From: Chitinophagales bacterium
GTDB taxonomy: Bacteria > Bacteroidota > Bacteroidia > Chitinophagales > UBA2359
Reading direction: 5' to 3'
DNA: 33,878 nucleotides
NCBI GenBank assembly: GCA_016787295.1
Contig: JAEUUX010000091.1
Span: 1 to 33,878, forward strand
The position numbers were made by a program, and so were the translations under genes. Positions 14,852 to 23,800 of the stretch are shown here, in pieces. The number at the start of each line of letters is the position of its first letter. Position 1 is the stretch's first letter. Below the pieces are notes generated by a model. That model did not search any database. It saw nothing but the letters and a program-made list of their open reading frames with translations, and was not told where the DNA came from.

Positions 14852-16591
14852 ATGAACAAATTTCATCACATCATAGTAGCTGTGTTTTGCTGCTTGATTG
14901 CTGGTATGCCCACACAACTTTGGGCGCAAAAAAAGACCAAATCTGCCAAAGGTAGCAAAACAAATACTGCTACCGAAGACCGTTCAAACATGGTCGTCAA
15001 TCAATTGTTTTTTGATGCCCTTAATAGGCAAATCAAAAACGATGTAGAAGGTTCTATTGTTGCTTACAAAAAAGTATTGGAACAAGACCCCCGAAATGAT
15101 GCAGCAATGTTTGCTCTTGCTAAAATCTATGCCGATGGACAAAATAACGAGCAAGCAATTTTTTATGCCGAAAAAGCCATTGACACCGACCCTAATAATC
15201 TATGGTATGCTGCCTTGTATGCCGAAACATTGGGAGAAGAAGGGAAATATGATGCAGCCGTTGAGGTTTATAAAAAAATAGTAGACAAAAACCCTAATGC
15301 TTTTGAATACTATTTTGATTGGGCTTTTATGCTTATCAAAGCCAGAAAGTATGAACAAGCTATTGGTGTGTATGACCAAATAGAAAAATTGGTAGGTATC
15401 GGCGAAGATATTTCTATCCAAAAACAAAAACTTTATATCCAAGTTGGCAAATTGGACAAAGCTGTTGCTGAAGCCCAACGGCTTATCGATAGTGACCCTA
15501 CTGAACCTCACTACTACGAAGGTTTAGCCGAATTGTATGAAGCCAACGATATGTATGATAAAGCCATGGAGGTGTATGAAAAATTACTATCCATTGACCC
15601 CAACAACCCCAATGCACAATTAGCAATGGCACAGCACCACCTTAAAAAAGGAGATACTGCTGCTTTTCTCAAAAGCCTCAATGCCATTATTGCACGTCCT
15701 GAAGTGCCAATTAACGAAAAAACGAAAATTTTATCGGGTTATATTGGCATGAAAGATAAATCACCTGAATTAGAAAAACTGTTTTATACCTTAGTACAAA
15801 CACACCCCAAAGAGGCGTTGAGTTATATTTTGCTGGGCGACTATCTCTATAATGTACAAAACAACAAAACAGAGGCATTGGCACAATTCCAAAAAGGTGC
15901 TGCTATCGATGGCAATCATTTTGAAGTATGGGCGCAAATCATGGAAATAGAACTCGACTTACAAAACTTTAATGACTTAACTAAAGATAGCCAAAAAGCT
16001 GTAGAACTGTTTCCGAATGAAGCCACAGCACATTTTTATAACGGTGTGGCACACAATCGCATGAAAAAATATGATAGCGCCGTGAAATCTTTGAAAAAAG
16101 CAGCTATGCTATCCGTAAAAAACGAAAATTTGTTGATACAAAGCTACATTTTGTTGGGAGATTCCTATAATGAACTGAAAGATTATGCCAAATCTGATGA
16201 AAGTTATGAAAAAGCCCTCAAAGTTTCACCCAACGATGTGACAGTGCTGAACAATTATGCTTACTTCTTGTCGTTACGCAACGAACGGCTGCCCGATGCA
16301 GCAGCTATGGCAGCCAAAGCGAACCAATTAGCTCCTAATACGGCTTCTTATATGGATACGTATGCTTGGGTGCTGTATATGCAAAAAAACTACCAAGAAG
16401 CGCGCATCTGGATGGAAAAAGCTATTGCTGCCGAAGGTAATACACCAAGTAGTACTATTGTAGAACATTATGGTGACGTGTTGTTCCAATTGGGAGAGGT
16501 GGAAAAAGCAGTAGAACAGTGGAAAAAAGCCAAAACCTTGCCCGATGCCTCCGAAATGTTGGAGAAAAAAATTAAAGATAAACGTCCATAA
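14852..16591 (+). CDS. Periplasmic tetratricopeptide-repeat protein
   Basis: 579 residues. Residues 1-26 form a signal peptide (hydrophobic core, ending LWAQ) and are followed by a Lys-rich linker. From about residue 45 to 560 the protein is almost entirely TPR-like helices with the usual 34-residue rhythm. Clear examples are GSIVAYKKVLEQDPRNDAAM, AIFYAEKAIDTDPNNLWYAA, AMEVYEKLLSIDPNNPNAQL, SDESYEKALKVSPNDVTVLN and ARIWMEKAIAAEG. The middle (about 270-370) is less regular. Such all-TPR exported proteins are common in Bacteroidota and act as protein-binding scaffolds in the periplasm or at the outer membrane; the partner cannot be read from the sequence. Only a weak hairpin (about 16626-16642) follows the stop. 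Confidence 0.88.
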   Translation: MNKFHHIIVAVFCCLIAGMPTQLWAQKKTKSAKGSKTNTATEDRSNMVVNQLFFDALNRQIKNDVEGSIVAYKKVLEQDPRNDAAMFALAKIYADGQNNEQAIFYAEKAIDTDPNNLWYAALYAETLGEEGKYDAAVEVYKKIVDKNPNAFEYYFDWAFMLIKARKYEQAIGVYDQIEKLVGIGEDISIQKQKLYIQVGKLDKAVAEAQRLIDSDPTEPHYYEGLAELYEANDMYDKAMEVYEKLLSIDPNNPNAQLAMAQHHLKKGDTAAFLKSLNAIIARPEVPINEKTKILSGYIGMKDKSPELEKLFYTLVQTHPKEALSYILLGDYLYNVQNNKTEALAQFQKGAAIDGNHFEVWAQIMEIELDLQNFNDLTKDSQKAVELFPNEATAHFYNGVAHNRMKKYDSAVKSLKKAAMLSVKNENLLIQSYILLGDSYNELKDYAKSDESYEKALKVSPNDVTVLNNYAYFLSLRNERLPDAAAMAAKANQLAPNTASYMDTYAWVLYMQKNYQEARIWMEKAIAAEGNTPSSTIVEHYGDVLFQLGEVEKAVEQWKKAKTLPDASEMLEKKIKDKRP

Positions 16592-16717
16592 GTGGCAAGA
16601 AAAAACAACATCAAAACGCTAATTAGCTTGTTCAAACAAGTTTAAATGGTAAAATAATGAACTTGCTGACGAGAAAGGTAAAAAAATGCAAAAAAAAAGT
16701 AAAAAAATGCAAAAAAA

Positions 16718-16749
16718 TTTGGTGGAACAAAAAAAACACCATACCTTTG
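16718..16749 (+). promoter_or_regulatory. Promoter of the candidate small RNA
   Basis: TTTG (16718-16721) and TACCTTTG (16742-16749) with 20 bases between make a textbook Bacteroidota promoter. It is preceded by two 21-bp direct repeats (from 16678 and 16699), each with a GTAAAAAAATGC core in a poly-A run. No open reading frame of note follows. Confidence 0.75.
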
Positions 16750-16812
16750 TCCCAGCGAGTTGGGGGTAGTGATTTGAAGGAGGATACCCCGTAAAAAGGG
16801 TATCCTTTTTTT
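16750..16812 (+). ncRNA. Candidate small RNA of about 60 nt, defined by promoter and terminator
   Basis: Transcription from the promoter at 16718-16749 should begin near 16752-16756. The predicted RNA has a small 5' hairpin (CCCA 16751-16754 with TGGG 16761-16764), a linker containing GAAGGAGG (16776-16783) and a terminator stem AGGATACCC (16781-16789) / GGGTATCCT (16798-16806) followed by a T-run to 16812. The next gene downstream lies on the opposite strand, so this is not a leader. I do not recognise a known RNA family. Existence is inferred from the two signals; the function is unknown. Confidence 0.55.
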
Positions 16813-16857
16813 ATTTCTAAGTATTTATGAATGTCGTACAAATAACTCTGCTAAAGG

Positions 16858-16896
16858 CAAAACCTCCGCCCTGATAAAAGTCAGGACGGAGGTTTT
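16858..16896 (-). terminator. Terminator of asd
   Basis: The arms at 16858-16874 and 16881-16896 (core CCTCCG...CTGA / TCAGGACGGAGG) form a long stem. The single mismatch is C-A on the plus strand but a G-U pair in minus-strand RNA, which fits termination of asd, whose stop is at 16925. Confidence 0.75.
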
Positions 16897-16924
16897 TGGG
16901 TGCAAACAATATGAAAAAACACCA

Positions 16925-17935
16925 CTAATTGACTGTTGCTAATGGTTGTACAATTTTGTGTTGCAATAAATATTCACCAATTTGGACGGCATTGGTGGCA
17001 GCACCTTTGCGCAAATTATCCGAAACTATCCACATATTGAGTGCATTGTCTTCGGATTCGTCTTTACGGATTCTACCCACAAACACCTCATCTTTGCCTT
17101 TGGAATACAGCGGCATAGGGTAGATGAACTGGTCGATATTGTCCATCACCGACACGCCGGGCATGGCTGCCATCAATTGGCGGGCTGTTTCTACATCTAC
17201 ATCTTGGTTTAGACGAACATTGACCGACTCGGAGTGACCACCAATGACAGGCACGCGAACAGCAGTAGCCGTAACACGAATTTGGGGAGCTTGTAAAATT
17301 TTTCGGGTTTCGTTCACCAATTTCATTTCTTCTTTGGTGTAACCATTGTCCAAAAATTTGTCACAATGTGGTATACAATTTAGGTCAATGTTGTAAGGAT
17401 ATACACGTTCGCCTTCCATTTTTGAACGTTCTTTGCTCAACTGTTCCACAGCGGCTTTGCCTGTACCAGTAACAGATTGATAGGTCGATACAACAATGCG
17501 GTCAATACCAAAAGCTCGATGCAAAGGATATAAAGCCATCACCATTTGAATAGTGGAACAATTGGGATTGGCAATAATTTTATCGTTTTCGGTCAAAATA
17601 TTGCCATTAATTTCAGGCACTATCAAAGGAGTATTTTCGTGCATACGCCAAGCAGAGGAATTGTCAATGACAAACGTTCCCATTTCGGCAAACTTGGGTG
17701 CCCACTCCAAAGAGGTGCTGGCTCCTGCCGAAAACAAGGCGATATCAGGGCGGTTATAGAGGGCAACGTCCATGCTCACTACAGGAATCTCTTGCCCACG
17801 AAAAACCACTTTTTTGCCAACAGAAGATTCAGAGGCAACAGGAATGAGTTGTGTTACGGGAAACTTGCGCTCCTCCAGCACCTCAAGCATCACTCTGCCG
17901 ACCATGCCAGTGGCTCCAACAACAGCTACTTTCAT
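16925..17935 (-). CDS. asd: Aspartate-semialdehyde dehydrogenase
   Basis: 336 residues. It makes aspartate semialdehyde from aspartyl phosphate with NADPH in the cytoplasm, feeding lysine/diaminopimelate, threonine and methionine synthesis. Seen in order: nucleotide-binding GATGMVG (7-13), FSAGASTSLEWAP (68-80), IDNSSAWRM (90-98), catalytic Cys126 in NPNCSTIQM, GTGKAAVEQL (157-166) and the catalytic-base region IGGHSESVNV with His234. The start MKVAVVGATG is the family's normal N-terminus. The frame is open for about 80 more codons upstream, but those would read through the TACCTTTG at 17986-17993 and are not conserved. It is a single gene with its own terminator. Confidence 0.96.
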   Translation of the reverse strand: MKVAVVGATGMVGRVMLEVLEERKFPVTQLIPVASESSVGKKVVFRGQEIPVVSMDVALYNRPDIALFSAGASTSLEWAPKFAEMGTFVIDNSSAWRMHENTPLIVPEINGNILTENDKIIANPNCSTIQMVMALYPLHRAFGIDRIVVSTYQSVTGTGKAAVEQLSKERSKMEGERVYPYNIDLNCIPHCDKFLDNGYTKEEMKLVNETRKILQAPQIRVTATAVRVPVIGGHSESVNVRLNQDVDVETARQLMAAMPGVSVMDNIDQFIYPMPLYSKGKDEVFVGRIRKDESEDNALNMWIVSDNLRKGAATNAVQIGEYLLQHKIVQPLATVN

Positions 17936-17985
17936 GTACTTACTATTAAGAATGTTAGAAAGATAAAAAAATAAGAAAATGGCTG

Positions 17986-17993
17986 CAAAGGTA
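17986..17993 (-). promoter_or_regulatory. -7 element of asd
   Basis: TACCTTTG on the minus strand, about 50 bases before the ATG at 17935. No matching -33 is seen. Confidence 0.6.
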
Positions 17994-18056
17994 CGGTTTT
18001 TTAACCATAATTTCGTTATTTTGGGTATAGAAACGAAAAAAAACGTGCATGAAAGC

Positions 18057-18758
18057 CTACAAATCACCCAATTGGGGGCGTAAAACGATTTCTTCAACCA
18101 CCGTTCGACTCGAAAGGCTATGGCACTCAACGATGATTTGAGCAATATCTTCTGCCGACATAAGGCGGTTGGGATCAATATCGGAGCCGCTCCACGAGTC
18201 TGTAAAAATAGCTCCTGGCAGCACTGTTGTCACACGTACTCCTTGCGGCTTTAGTTCTTCGCGCAAAACTTGTGAAAACCCTTGCAGGGCGTGTTTCGAG
18301 ATGGTGTAGGCAGCACAATTGTCAAAGGTTCGGCGGCTGGCAATGGAACCGATATTGAAAATATGTCCGTTTTTTTGTGTCACAAATTGGGGCATCAGAG
18401 CTTTTGTCAGATAGTAAGCGCCATAAACATTGGTGGCTAATGTTTGCTCCAAAGTATTGTCAGTTTCGTTCTGAATGCTGCTTGGTTGAAATGTGCCTGC
18501 ATTGTTGACCAATACGCTTATTTGTGAGGCGTGTTGTTGCACAAAAGCCGCAAAATGTTGTACCGACTTTTTGTCTGCCATATCTGCCACGCGTGTAAAA
18601 ATGGATAGGTGTGGAAAATCTGTTTGTAGGTCTTGCTGGAATTGTATTAAAGCCGCTACCTCGCGCGAACAACCTATGATATGATAACCTTTTTGGGCAA
18701 AAGCCACCGCAATGGCGCGTCCCAAACCTTTTGAAATACCTGTAATAACTGCGTACAT
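18057..18758 (-). CDS. Short-chain dehydrogenase/reductase (classical SDR)
   Basis: 233 residues, the usual length of classical SDRs. The Rossmann cofactor motif TGISKGLG (6-13) is at the very N-terminus. NNAG is at 85-88, catalytic Ser138 in FNIGSIAS, and the YxxxK pair is Tyr151/Lys155 in YTISKHALQG. PGAIFTDSW follows in the usual position after the active site. The family carries out NAD(P)-dependent oxidoreduction of alcohols and ketones; the substrate cannot be assigned. SREV after the second strand gives a basic residue, which would favour NADP(H). It lies upstream of asd on the same strand with a 121-base gap holding the asd promoter, so it is probably a separate unit. Confidence 0.93.
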   Translation of the reverse strand: MYAVITGISKGLGRAIAVAFAQKGYHIIGCSREVAALIQFQQDLQTDFPHLSIFTRVADMADKKSVQHFAAFVQQHASQISVLVNNAGTFQPSSIQNETDNTLEQTLATNVYGAYYLTKALMPQFVTQKNGHIFNIGSIASRRTFDNCAAYTISKHALQGFSQVLREELKPQGVRVTTVLPGAIFTDSWSGSDIDPNRLMSAEDIAQIIVECHSLSSRTVVEEIVLRPQLGDL

Positions 18759-18815
18759 TGTTAGAAATTTTATGTGGAAGGGTAGGAGAGGAGTTGTGTC
18801 TCATTTTAGAATTGG

Positions 18816-18823
18816 CAAAGGTA
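18816..18823 (-). promoter_or_regulatory. -7 element of the SDR gene
   Basis: TACCTTTG on the minus strand, 57 bases before the ATG at 18758. The rest of the 18759-18977 gap shows nothing else recognisable. Confidence 0.58.
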
Positions 18824-18977
18824 GGTATTGGCGAGCATTTGCGCGCTATGTTTTGCGCAAACTTTGGGGTTTAGGGTGTAGGTTGTTGGTTTTTTGAGAA
18901 ATTTTGTACTACAACAACACAAACCAAGTTAAAAATTGACTTATGTATTTTTCTTCGTCAAAACAAACAAGAGTGAA

Positions 18978-20372
18978 TTAACTCCCCGGCATATTCCCCC
19001 AGCCAAAAGAAGTTGCCAAACCACCCAAAGCTGTTTCCTTATATTTTGCCGAAAGGTCGAGTCCTGTTTGTCGCATCACTTCCACTACTTGGTCAAACGA
19101 AATCAGCGGTTGTGTGGTACGCCCCGATGCCAACAAATAGGCATTATAAGCTTTCACCGCCCCAGTAGCATTGCGCTCAATGCAAGGAATTTGCACCAAA
19201 CCTTTTATGGGATCGCAAGTCATACCCAAATGATGCTCCATAGCAATTTCGGCAGCAGAGGCAATAACGTCTAAGGGTTCGCCATAGCAAAAGCTGAACA
19301 AAGCTGCCGCCATCGCCGCCGCCGACCCCACTTCTGCCTGACACCCCAGTTCGGCTCCCGAAATAGAGGCATTGTCCTTAATAATGAACCCCACCATCGC
19401 CGCCACTAACAAACCCCTGCTAATCGTTTCGCGCCCAACATGACAATCGTTCACCAAATAGGCAATAGTAGCAGGGATAACACCCGCCGCACCATTAGTG
19501 GGCGCTGTCACTACCATCTGTCCTGCTGCATTTTCCTCCGATGTTGCCAAAGCGTAGGCATTCAAGCGAGCAAACAAAGCATCTCCCCAGCGACCTTGTT
19601 CTGTCAGGTGTTGAGCTTTTTCATACATACTTTTGGCACGCCGATGTACCTGCAAACCACCCGGTAATATGCCCTCTTTTTGCAAACCATTCACCACACT
19701 TTGCTCCATGATTTCCAAAATATCAGCAATGCGAGCAAACACCTCTTGTTCGGTCATCAGAGAAATTGCCATTTCGTTTGCCAACAAAATAACATCTACA
19801 GATACCCCTGACTCTTGCTGCAATTGTTGCAAATCAGCCATATTACTATATATATAGGTAGGCGTTCCTTTAGTTATCATAAGCGTTGCTGCTTCGTGCT
19901 TATCGGTTTCTATAAAACCACCACCAACAGAATAAAACACCTGCTCTAAAACAGGTACATAATCTTGTAACAATACGAATTTCATCGTATTCGGATGCCT
20001 GTAGGGATTGTGACCATAGTCAAAATAAATGTCACTTTCTACAAAAGTTATTTTTTGTTCGCCTAACAACAGACAATAACTTTCGTCTGTAGCCGTAAAA
20101 AAATTGTTTAATGCTGTGATAGGCACATTGGTTGGTAAATATCCCAACAAACCCGCCAGTAAAGCGCGATGTGTTCCATGCCCATGTCCTGTTGCTGCTA
20201 AAGCCCCATATAACGCTATTCGCAAAGAAATATGCTTATCTGATGAACAATTTTGTAAATAATTTGTTATTGTTTGTCTAAATTCAAAAGCAGCTCGCAT
20301 AGGTCCTACTGTATGTGAACTCGACGGTCCCGGTCCTATTTTAAACAACTCAAAAAACGATGTATTAATCAT
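18978..20372 (-). CDS. sdaA: L-serine ammonia-lyase (iron-sulfur type, single chain)
   Basis: 464 residues; converts L-serine to pyruvate and ammonia in the cytoplasm. The N-terminal beta domain (about 1-155) begins with the hallmark FKIGPGPSSSHTVGPM (10-25). The alpha domain (about 180-460) holds the [4Fe-4S] ligand cysteines Cys344 (GCQAEVGSAAAMAAAL), Cys386 and Cys397 (MTCDPIKGLVQIPC) and the catalytic-site block APTNGAAGVIPA (290-301). Both domains are fused, as in E. coli SdaA, rather than split as in Bacillus SdaAA/SdaAB. The start at ATG 20372 is chosen because an upstream in-frame TTG (20390) falls within the -7 element. It is a single gene. Its Fe-S cluster makes it a possible client of the Nfu protein encoded at 10467. 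Confidence 0.96.
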   Translation of the reverse strand: MINTSFFELFKIGPGPSSSHTVGPMRAAFEFRQTITNYLQNCSSDKHISLRIALYGALAATGHGHGTHRALLAGLLGYLPTNVPITALNNFFTATDESYCLLLGEQKITFVESDIYFDYGHNPYRHPNTMKFVLLQDYVPVLEQVFYSVGGGFIETDKHEAATLMITKGTPTYIYSNMADLQQLQQESGVSVDVILLANEMAISLMTEQEVFARIADILEIMEQSVVNGLQKEGILPGGLQVHRRAKSMYEKAQHLTEQGRWGDALFARLNAYALATSEENAAGQMVVTAPTNGAAGVIPATIAYLVNDCHVGRETISRGLLVAAMVGFIIKDNASISGAELGCQAEVGSAAAMAAALFSFCYGEPLDVIASAAEIAMEHHLGMTCDPIKGLVQIPCIERNATGAVKAYNAYLLASGRTTQPLISFDQVVEVMRQTGLDLSAKYKETALGGLATSFGWGNMPGS

Positions 20373-20387
20373 TGCACTTTTTTTATG

Positions 20388-20422
20388 CAAAGGTAGTCAA
20401 TTTGTTTTATAGCGCCTACAAA
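20388..20422 (-). promoter_or_regulatory. Promoter of sdaA
   Basis: On the minus strand TTTG (20422-20419) and TACCTTTG (20395-20388) are 23 bases apart. The leader to the ATG at 20372 would be only about 10 bases. Confidence 0.75.
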
Positions 20423-20498
20423 ATAATGACAAAACAAACCCCAAAAATTGTACATTTTTTTTCTTTATTAAAGTAGCCTTAAATCCAGAAAATGTACT

Positions 20499-20506
20499 TA
20501 CCTTTG
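20499..20506 (+). promoter_or_regulatory. -7 element upstream of the giant adhesin gene
   Basis: TACCTTTG on the plus strand, about 310 bases before the adhesin ATG. No good TTTG is seen at -33. It is the only clear TAnnTTTG on this strand between sdaA and the adhesin. Confidence 0.55.
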
Positions 20507-20813
20507 TGCTTAATATCCCTTCCCCCGATCCCTCTCTATTTTGTTTCTTGTTTTACCACCTAATTTATATAACTCTTAGCTCAAAATACCCTCGAAATCT
20601 CTTTGTTTTATCATTACTCTAATTTATTCAATCCATAAAGGCGTACTTTTTATCATTTTTAATTAACTACAAATAGTAACGTATGCCACAAGAAACAAGT
20701 TTTTTCTACAGTATTTTTCTATAATAGCCCTCATACATATAGCTATGTGTATGGTAGGGCTTTTATTGTCGTAAATAAAATCAAAAAATATTTTTTAACA
20801 AAAAGTCTTTTAC
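20507..20813 (+). other. Long leader of the giant adhesin gene
   Basis: There is no gene in these 307 bases. TTGTTTCTTGT (20541-20551) is exactly complementary to ACAAGAAACAA (20688-20698), and a T-run follows. A second, compact hairpin with a T-rich tail is at 20726-20765. The region from the hairpin to the ATG is A/T only in long runs and shows no further promoter consensus. It could be a regulated leader or hold a separate small RNA. Confidence 0.5.
20726..20765 (+). terminator. Terminator-like hairpin in the adhesin leader
   Basis: AGCCCT (20726-20731) pairs with AGGGCT (20756-20761) and CATAC (20732-20736) with GTATG (20749-20753), with a two-base bulge; TTTTATT follows. No plus-strand gene lies upstream that would need it, because sdaA is on the other strand and divergent. 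Confidence 0.6.
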
Positions 20814-23800
20814 ATGAAAAAACCCATTACATTTTCATCAAAGGGCGTGCCAATTGCAAGAGGTATTCCGCGAACAATGCGGCTGTGTGTACTATTAATA
20901 ATAAGTATACTCGGTTGGCTTGGTTTGGGTAATGCTGAACTTTCGGCGCAGATTTCTGTCACAGCAACTGCTGGAACAGTAGGACCTACAACCTACACTA
21001 CCCTTAATGCTGCCTTGGCTGCTATTAACGCAGGCACACACCAAGGAGCAGTTATTGTTAACATTAATGCCAATACAACAGAAGGTACAGCAACCTGTCT
21101 TCTCAATGCAAGCGGAGCAGGATCAGCTCTTTATACTTCTGTTTTAATTAGACCTACTATAGATAATGCTGTAGTGTCTGGCGCACCTACATCTTTAAAT
21201 TTAATTACATTAAACGGTGCAGACAATGTAACAATTGATGGTGATAACCCAAATACAGCATGTGTTAATCGAAATCTAACTTTCCAAAATACCTTAGCTA
21301 ATACAACTGCCAATACATCAGTAATACGGTTAGCAGCTACGGCATCACCTGGGTTAGGAGCCGATAACAACACCATTAAAAATTGTAATATCATAGGCAA
21401 TGGAAATACAGGTACAGCTACTACTTCCCCTGTCAATGCTGCCTTTGGTATTTATGCAGGAACTGCTCACACGAATGCTACAACAGCTCCTACTACAGGC
21501 ACAACTGTAGGAGGAACAAGTACCTCTTATACCAATTTATTAATTGACAATAATACGATTACTACTTGTGGACGTGGTATTCAAATTGGAGGTAGTGCTG
21601 CAACCGCTTGTAATAATTTAAGAATTACTAATAACATAATAGGTAGTAATACTGCTGCAAACTATGTTACTAGTTTTGGTATTAATATTGCAGGAGCCAC
21701 CGCAGCACTTATATCCGGCAATACAGTATTTAATATCATTAATGGAGTTGGGAGCAGTAATATGACACATGGTATTGCCGTTAATGCAATCAATCCTACT
21801 GCTACTGATGTAGTGGTAACCAAAAATATTGTTAATACAGTAACTTGTACAAGTACAAGTGGATTTGCAGCTCGTGGAATTTCACTTAATGGAGCTAATA
21901 ACCACATAGTAAGTCAAAACTGTATTACCAATGTTACCAACGTTACTGCAGGTAGTTTTAATGGTAATTTTAGTGCAGGAGCTATTTGGATAACAACAGG
22001 AACAGGGCATAAAATATACAACAACTCCGTTAATACTACCCAAACCGTTAATGGCGTAAGTAGCGGTACTGTTTCTGCATTGCATATAATCACAACTGGC
22101 TCTACAGGAATGGATATTAGAAATAATATCTTTTCGATGCAATCTGCCACAACAGGCACAGGGGCAGTGTTAGCATGTATTACTATGCCTTCAGGAGGAA
22201 CCTCCGCTATGGCACTTACCCTAAATAATAATGCTTATTACGCATCGGGTGCTAATCTTATCGCTCAAGTAGGAACAACTGTTGGTACAGGCAACTACAC
22301 CGCAGCTAATTTCGTGCAAGGTGCCACAACACCCGCCACAAATTTGCGCGCCTATACATCAACATTAGGTACAAGTACCAACGACAACGCATCATGGGCA
22401 TTTTCCACCGCAGCACCTTTTACAAGTGCCACCGACCTACACATTCCAAACGGTACCACTACTGCATTGGAGTCGGGTGGTGCCGTACTAACAGGCATTT
22501 CTCCTGAGATGGACAATGACATTCGTCCAGGTCCTCGTTATAGCCTAAATGGTGGTGGTATTACACCCGATATTGGTTGTGATGAGTTTGACGGTTATAG
22601 AGCAGGTTGCAGTACTTTGCCCACAGCAAGTATCGCAGCTTCTCCTGTGTCTGGCTCTACTTGTGCAAATGTTAATCCAAACAAGGTCACACTTACTGCT
22701 TCCGGAGGAACTACCTACGATTGGTCACCAAGTACTGGTTTAAGCGCCATTACAGGAGCCACCGTAGATGCCACACCTACTTCTACTACCATATATACTG
22801 TTACCGTAACAGACGCATCAGGTTGTAAAGCAACTGCTACACAATTGGTAGATGTGCCAATCAACCTTACTGTAACAGCTACTCCTACTTCTGTTTGTGC
22901 AAGTAGCCCTAATACGCAATTATTAGCAGCCGTGTCAGACAGTTGCAGTTACTACAAAATGAGTAGCATTACTCACGCACCCATTGCCGACCCTGGCGGC
23001 TCCACCACCATTAGCACATGGACAGGTGACTCTAACGATGGTGCATCAACAGCAATAGCACTGCCATTTACTTTCAAGTATTATTGTAATGATTATACCA
23101 ATGTATATGTAAGTAATAATGGCTATATTAGTTTCAACGATTTGTCTACCTTAACCTCTACCGAAAGCAAAACTGCCCAGACCATTGTTTCTTCAGGCAA
23201 TCCAAACAATCTTATTGCTTTGTGTATGTCTGATTTAAATGTTGGAGCAGGCGGAACTATCAAATACTATACAACAGGTTCTACACCGAATAGAGTATTT
23301 GTTGTAGATTTTGCCAATGTTCCTTTTGCAACTTGTGCAGGTTCGGTAAGTGGTCAAATCCAATTGTATGAAACAACCAACAATGTAGAAGTACACATTA
23401 CCAACGTAACACATGGTACTGCTACCTACTACAATACAATGGGTATCGAAAATAGTAGCGGCACAGTGGGTGCATCGCCTTATTCGCGCAACAACACTCG
23501 TTGGGACGCAACTGGCGAAGCATGGCGTTTTGAGTATTCACGCCTTACTTATGCTTGGGCATCTGACCCAACTTTAAGCGCTACCAATATCAAAAACCCT
23601 ACTGCGAATAACCTAACTGCAACCACTACCTATACTGTTACTGTAACAAGTAGTAATGGTTGCACAGCCACACGTTCTATCACAGTATCGTTTGCTGGTT
23701 CAATTACCTTGTCACCAACAGCCACACCTGCTACTATCTGCGCAGGTCAAAGTTCTACTTTGGCAAGCGGAGCAACAGGAGGTAGCGGAACGTATTCATA

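Noticed and set aside
17936-18178. Longer N-terminus for Asd
   Set aside because: The extension spans the -7 element and part of the gap next to the SDR gene. MKVAVVGATG is the standard start.
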